Shown piece by piece: positions 5,119 through 7,237 of a DNA stretch of 7,237 bases. The position numbers were made by a program, and so were the translations under genes. The notes under the pieces are model-generated. The model did no database searches. It was not told where the DNA came from and worked only from the letters and a program-made list of their open reading frames with translations. The stretch is from Ruminococcus_G sp963594675. GTDB taxonomy: Bacteria > Bacillota > Clostridia > Lachnospirales > Lachnospiraceae. Each line of letters opens with the position of its first letter. Position 1 is the stretch's first letter. Where the stretch lies: positions 1 to 7,237 of the forward strand of contig CAVBGA010000019.1 of assembly GCA_963594675.1 (NCBI GenBank), given 5' to 3'.

Positions 5119-6501
5119 TCAATCCTTTGAGATTTTAAATCCGAATTGCAGAAGTAATGCGGCTACAATCAGACATACAGCGGGAATAACCATAAAACCA
5201 GCACAGACACCATTTTGTAAGGTAACAAGTTCGCTGGCTTTTCCATCGAAATATGACATGTCAGCCATAGCTGATGTGTAAGCACCCAGTGCCAGACATC
5301 CGGAAATCAGTAGACCTCTAGCTACAATACCAAGTTTAATTGGAACTGTTAAAAGCCCCATTACTGTTCCAGTTACATCATATCCTAGTTTTTCACCGCT
5401 ATACTGAGCACAATTAGCATATAACTCTGGGTCAGCAGTATTGGAAATGTACATGAAAAACATCAAAATACTCATTAAAACAATAACGATGGTAGTGTTG
5501 CTTCTTAAAACAAATGCGATGAGTCCTGCTACTGCCATAATAACGTAAGAGAGGATCAAACTGTTTTTACCACCAACTTTACCTACAACATGTCTTGCAA
5601 GATAGGATGCAATAATACCAAGAAGATTTGCAGCAAACATGAATGGTGTCATAAGTCCTGCATTTCCAGATAAGTAGGTGAAGTAATAGGCAGCCATACC
5701 ATTTACTAGGAAAAATACGACATATTTGAGCATGTCTGTAACAATTAAAATGATAAGGTTGGAATTGCATGTGATAGCATCAATGGCTTTTACCTTTGGC
5801 TGATTAGCTGCAGTTGTTTTTTGAGTAGCCATCATTGCAGCTTCTTCTTCGCCTGTAGGCTCATAGCCTTTAAACATTACAAAATGAGCATACATTCCAG
5901 CAAACATCAAACATGCAAAAGCAAAAGCTGTTGCAGCATAGGAATTTGCTTCTCCTAAAATGGAAGAGAAGAAGGCAACTGCTGCAGGCCCAATAAAGGA
6001 ATAAAGCACAGAAGAGAGGGAAGTCCAGATGCTTCGGGCAGAGGATAATGCCATACGATCTTCTGAGGTTTTTGCTGCTACATTTATCATGGAAATACTA
6101 GCTATGTAAGGTAGATTCCATGCGATACGGCTGGTAATCATTGCCAAGGTTACAAAGATGACAGCTGCTATGCCGTTTCCAATACGGATAAATTGTCCGG
6201 CATAAAGAAATGGAACTAACCAAGGAGTTAAAATCAACCAGGAACGGTAACGTCCCCATTTTTTTGCTTTTCCCTTATTCATGAATGCTCCGTACATCAT
6301 GGACAAGATTGCATCTACAACCGCAGAAATAGTAGTCATAATTGCTACAATACCAGGTGTAAATTTTGCAATGTTAGTAAAAAAATAAGATGCGTAGTAA
6401 GTGTCAATGTTGGACATCAAGTTGAAACCAAAATCACCAACACCAAAGAATTTTTTCAGCGTACCACTGATTCTCTTTGGGCTATTGTTATTGTCAGCCA
6501 T
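5119..6501 (-). CDS. GPH-family (MelB-like) MFS symporter
   Basis: This 460-residue integral membrane protein belongs to the glycoside-pentoside-hexuronide:cation symporter family (MFS_2), whose members are typically 450-500 residues with 12 membrane helices. Evidence: FFGVGDFGFN near the start (18-27), KWGRYRSWL (81-89) matching the family loop after helix 2, WNLPYIASIS with TSEDR (128-149), a charged central loop (about 211-245), and DPELYANCAQYSGEKLGYD (357-375), which resembles the usual family motif. Compared with MelB, the DAIND cation site reads DAILS (63-67): the first Asp remains but Asn58 and Asp59 are replaced, and the sugar-binding Asp19 position appears to be Asn27. Sugar:Na+ symport is therefore doubtful and another substrate or proton coupling is likely. 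I chose the ATG at 6499-6501, with AGGAAGGGG (6509-6517) 7 nt upstream, over the GTG/ATG-type start 37 codons further out. It is the probable first gene of an operon with the URO-D gene downstream. Confidence 0.88.
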   Translation of the reverse strand: MADNNNSPKRISGTLKKFFGVGDFGFNLMSNIDTYYASYFFTNIAKFTPGIVAIMTTISAVVDAILSMMYGAFMNKGKAKKWGRYRSWLILTPWLVPFLYAGQFIRIGNGIAAVIFVTLAMITSRIAWNLPYIASISMINVAAKTSEDRMALSSARSIWTSLSSVLYSFIGPAAVAFFSSILGEANSYAATAFAFACLMFAGMYAHFVMFKGYEPTGEEEAAMMATQKTTAANQPKVKAIDAITCNSNLIILIVTDMLKYVVFFLVNGMAAYYFTYLSGNAGLMTPFMFAANLLGIIASYLARHVVGKVGGKNSLILSYVIMAVAGLIAFVLRSNTTIVIVLMSILMFFMYISNTADPELYANCAQYSGEKLGYDVTGTVMGLLTVPIKLGIVARGLLISGCLALGAYTSAMADMSYFDGKASELVTLQNGVCAGFMVIPAVCLIVAALLLQFGFKISKD

Positions 6502-6562
6502 AGTTACACCCCTTCCTAAAAAAAATGTGCATTTGAAACATCTTTCCGGAAATTTATCTTTG

Positions 6563-6616
6563 TTTATAGTATAAAATGCACAATGATATGCTACTATGGT
6601 TACAGAAACCAATTTT
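6563..6616 (-). promoter_or_regulatory. Promoter and candidate operator (site B) of the transporter operon
   Basis: GGTT-ACAGA-AACC (6598-6610) is a short dyad followed on the plus strand by AATTTT, so that AACCAATTTT (6607-6616) and TTACAGAAA (6600-6608) both match site A upstream of the first URO-D gene. On the minus strand a -10-like TATAAA (6563-6568) lies about 30 nt inside the dyad, close to the 31-nt distance at site A, with TATACT (6568-6573) as an alternative. No good -35 is visible. An activator site shared by both enzyme units is inferred. Confidence 0.45.
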
Positions 6617-6753
6617 GTTGGAAGGATTTATTTAAATTTTGTGTATCGCTGACAGGGAGTGTGTTAAGATGAATGTAGTAGATATTTTTCTGGTGAATAT
6701 ATATGAAGTGGTAGAGCTTTGAAGATTAGTATTTCGAAGAGAGAAGGTAAAAT

Positions 6754-7237
6754 TTGAAGTTAACGTATATCCAATATCAATTGCCCTATTATGGCATCAT
6801 CGATACGGAATTTCGATTTAATAGGAATGGGAATATTCAGGAGTTTGAATTATGGGAAGCGGGAAGACCTATTAATAAAGAACACCTGTATTTAGTCCAT
6901 GATGATAATCAAAAAGAAGTATTGCAACATCAGGATGTAATATTCTGTGTTTGGGGCTGCTCTTCAAATACAGAGATTTTGGTGAAAAATGGGTTCTTTT
7001 TAGATGAAAAATACTCCTTTCCTCATATCATAAATATTTTTAATCGACTTTTTAAGGATTATCATACATGGGAACTCATGTTGCAATATGCGGATGAAAT
7101 AGACTTGAGCACTTTGCTGGATCAATCTGAAATAATTTTGCGCATGCCATTGGCTATAGCGGATAATCGATTCCATTTTCTTTCAAAAGGATATATCTAT
7201 CGCACTCGTTTTCCGTCAAAAAGTCTGGATTTAGATA
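6754..7237 (+). CDS. Second PucR/CdaR-like regulator, N-terminal part (cut by window edge)
   Basis: An open frame of 161 codons runs off the right edge. It begins at a TTG (6754-6756) with GAGAAGG 6 nt upstream (6741-6747); an in-frame TAA at 6748-6750 excludes an earlier start. The N-terminus (KLTYIQYQL, then a segment ending ELWEAGRPINKEHLYLV) is laid out like the 490-residue regulator: a short N-terminal module, helices around 90-125, and MPLAIADNRFHFLSKG (131-146), which aligns with NPMILFDANNKVLGQT of that protein. The DNA-binding end is not in the window, so the regulator call depends on this N-terminal resemblance. It diverges from the transporter gene across a 252-bp region, an arrangement common for a regulator and its target operon. 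Confidence 0.65.
   Translation, partial: MKLTYIQYQLPYYGIIDTEFRFNRNGNIQEFELWEAGRPINKEHLYLVHDDNQKEVLQHQDVIFCVWGCSSNTEILVKNGFFLDEKYSFPHIINIFNRLFKDYHTWELMLQYADEIDLSTLLDQSEIILRMPLAIADNRFHFLSKGYIYRTRFPSKSLDLD

Noticed and set aside
6502..6612. 37-residue N-terminal extension of the transporter
   Set aside because: The extension would cover the promoter and ribosome binding site region, is not typical of GPH proteins, and the ATG at 6501 has a good Shine-Dalgarno sequence.

Overview
The window looks like low-GC Bacillota, most likely an anaerobic member of the Clostridia. The signs are an AT-rich base composition, strong AGGAGG-type ribosome binding sites, one GTG and one TTG start supported by good Shine-Dalgarno sequences, and gene families common in gut and acetogenic clostridia. 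The taxon is inferred from these features; no marker gene is present.

Left part (1-1169): the 3' end of an unrecognised gene; then an 84-residue secreted-peptide precursor with a canonical double-glycine leader and its own terminator; then, on the minus strand, a broken C-terminal remnant of an Rpn-type (PD-(D/E)XK nuclease/transposase) protein; then a regulatory region with a 12-bp perfect inverted repeat and an extended -10 element ahead of the first main gene.

Main locus (1170-7237): two paralogous URO-D-fold proteins of the methyltransferase type (COG0407/MtaA-CmuA-like, 347 and 346 aa) lie on opposite strands. Between them is a full-length PucR/CdaR-like transcription factor (490 aa). 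The second URO-D gene follows a GPH-family (MelB-like) transporter gene with a 43-bp gap, so these two probably form a transporter-enzyme operon read leftward. Diverging from the transporter is the first third of a second regulator with the same N-terminal layout, cut by the window edge.

Working hypothesis (inference): this is a small catabolic module in which the transporter imports a compound, the two URO-D-like enzymes act on it (methyl transfer from a methoxylated or methylated compound is the best guess), and the regulators control the two enzyme transcription units. Two nearly matching sequence sites, sharing TTACAGAAA and AACCAATTTT/AAAATTGGTT, lie upstream of the two units. No corrinoid protein, corrinoid-reducing activase or cobalamin riboswitch is visible, and the enzymes lack the His-X-Cys zinc motif of known cobamide methyltransferases, so the actual reaction is open.
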